Assembly (NCBI GenBank): GCA_029263945.1 | Contig: JARIDM010000033.1 | Span: 1-22,309, forward strand | Reading direction: 5' to 3' | From: Sporosarcina sp. | Lineage (GTDB): Bacteria > Bacillota > Bacilli > Bacillales_A > Planococcaceae | Length of the DNA: 22,309 bases | Shown: one piece after another, positions 22,173-22,309 of the stretch | Numbering within the stretch: position 1 is the first letter of the stretch | Layout of the letters: the number at the start of each line of letters is the position of its first letter | Made by a program: the position numbers and the translations under genes | The notes under the pieces: generated by a model | Databases searched by the model: none | The model's input: the letters and a program-made list of their open reading frames with translations, nothing else | Told to the model about the DNA's origin: nothing

Positions 22173-22189
22173 GTCAATTTTATATTGAC
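22173..22189 (+). other. Small hairpin after fadB
   Basis: GTCAAT (22173-22178) pairs with ATTGAC (22184-22189) right after the fadB stop, with no T run following. It is too weak for a terminator; RNA 3'-end protection is possible. Confidence 0.3.
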
Positions 22190-22196
22190 CTTACTA

Positions 22197-22267
22197 TTCG
22201 GGAGTGGTTCAACCCGACGATATGTTGTTGTGGTGACGCATTAAAGCTCGATTATGAAATTGATTGA
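22197..22267 (+). repeat. Imperfect dispersed element, copy B (upstream of etfB)
   Basis: The partner of 18754-18821. Shared blocks in order: GGGA, TTCAAC, GAC, TGTTGT, GACGC/AGCGC, AGCTC (22245-22249), and the 17-mer at 22251-22267. Its stem TCGGG (22198-22202) with CCCGA (22213-22217) corresponds in position to the G-U-rich stem of copy A. Confidence 0.5.
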
Positions 22268-22304
22268 ACTAAAGAAACAAAAAAAGTTGAGGAGGTCTCT
22301 ATAC

Positions 22305-22309
22305 ATGAA
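22305..22309 (+). CDS. etfB: Probable electron transfer flavoprotein beta subunit, first codons only (partial)
   Basis: Only ATGAA is in the window. GAGGAGGT (22289-22296), an excellent ribosome site, lies 9 bases upstream, so a gene starts here. Its identity is inferred only from the conserved order lcfA-fadR-fadB-etfB-etfA in Bacillales; EtfAB carries electrons from acyl-CoA dehydrogenases to the respiratory chain. The five bases do not identify the protein. Confidence 0.5.

Noticed and set aside
22197..22220. tRNA T-arm-like sequence (GGTTCAACCC)
   Set aside because: No acceptor, D or anticodon arms around it, and no CCA-end pairing.

Overview
The window is a chromosomal segment of a low-GC, spore-forming Firmicute, most likely Bacillales and probably Planococcaceae (Sporosarcina/Lysinibacillus-like). 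Evidence: the start of an sspI-type spore protein gene at the left edge, strong AGGAGG ribosome sites, TTG/GTG starts, a T-box leader on pheS, and a gene order close to the B. subtilis block sspI-ysgA(rlmP)-pheS-pheT ... rnhC-zapA-yshB-polX-mutS2-yshE-lcfA-fadR-fadB-etfB as I recall it. The genus is inference; the order is read directly.

Layout. (1) 1-4800: divergent sspI (partial, minus) and rlmP, then a strong promoter and phenylalanine T-box leader driving pheS-pheT, closed by a terminator. (2) 4800-12030: a block not found at this point in B. subtilis: purU (formyl-THF deformylase), the peroxide-detoxifying pair ahpC-ahpF under a promoter overlapped by Fur/PerR-type boxes, cheV (chemotaxis coupling protein) and an MHYT-GGDEF-EAL membrane protein whose GGDEF motif is degenerate and whose EAL domain looks intact. 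Each unit is bounded by its own hairpin. (3) 12045-18880: rnhC on the minus strand, divergent from zapA-cvpA; then polX-mutS2-yshE plus a 25-codon membrane microprotein, closed by a terminator. (4) 18880-22309: the fatty-acid degradation cluster: lcfA (frameshifted here), fadR, fadB and the first bases of what is probably etfB.

How the parts work together. The left part serves translation (tRNA-Phe charging, 23S rRNA modification), with pheST sensed through uncharged tRNA-Phe. The middle is stress and signalling: AhpF reduces AhpC, and CheV and the EAL protein link chemotaxis with c-di-GMP turnover. The right part holds genome maintenance (RNase HIII, PolX, MutS2), division (ZapA) and beta-oxidation. 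A near-consensus FadR palindrome between lcfA and fadR overlaps a good promoter, suggesting autoregulation; a weaker FadR-like site overlaps the lcfA promoter.

Most of the window is well-known core gene content. I saw no CRISPR array, prophage, insertion sequence, tRNA or rRNA. The points most worth a second look are the lcfA frameshift, an imperfect ~70-base element present upstream of both lcfA and etfB, the 25-residue microprotein after yshE, the degenerate GGDEF domain, and the layered FadR and Fur/PerR sites. Positions, spacings and motif matches were worked out by eye.
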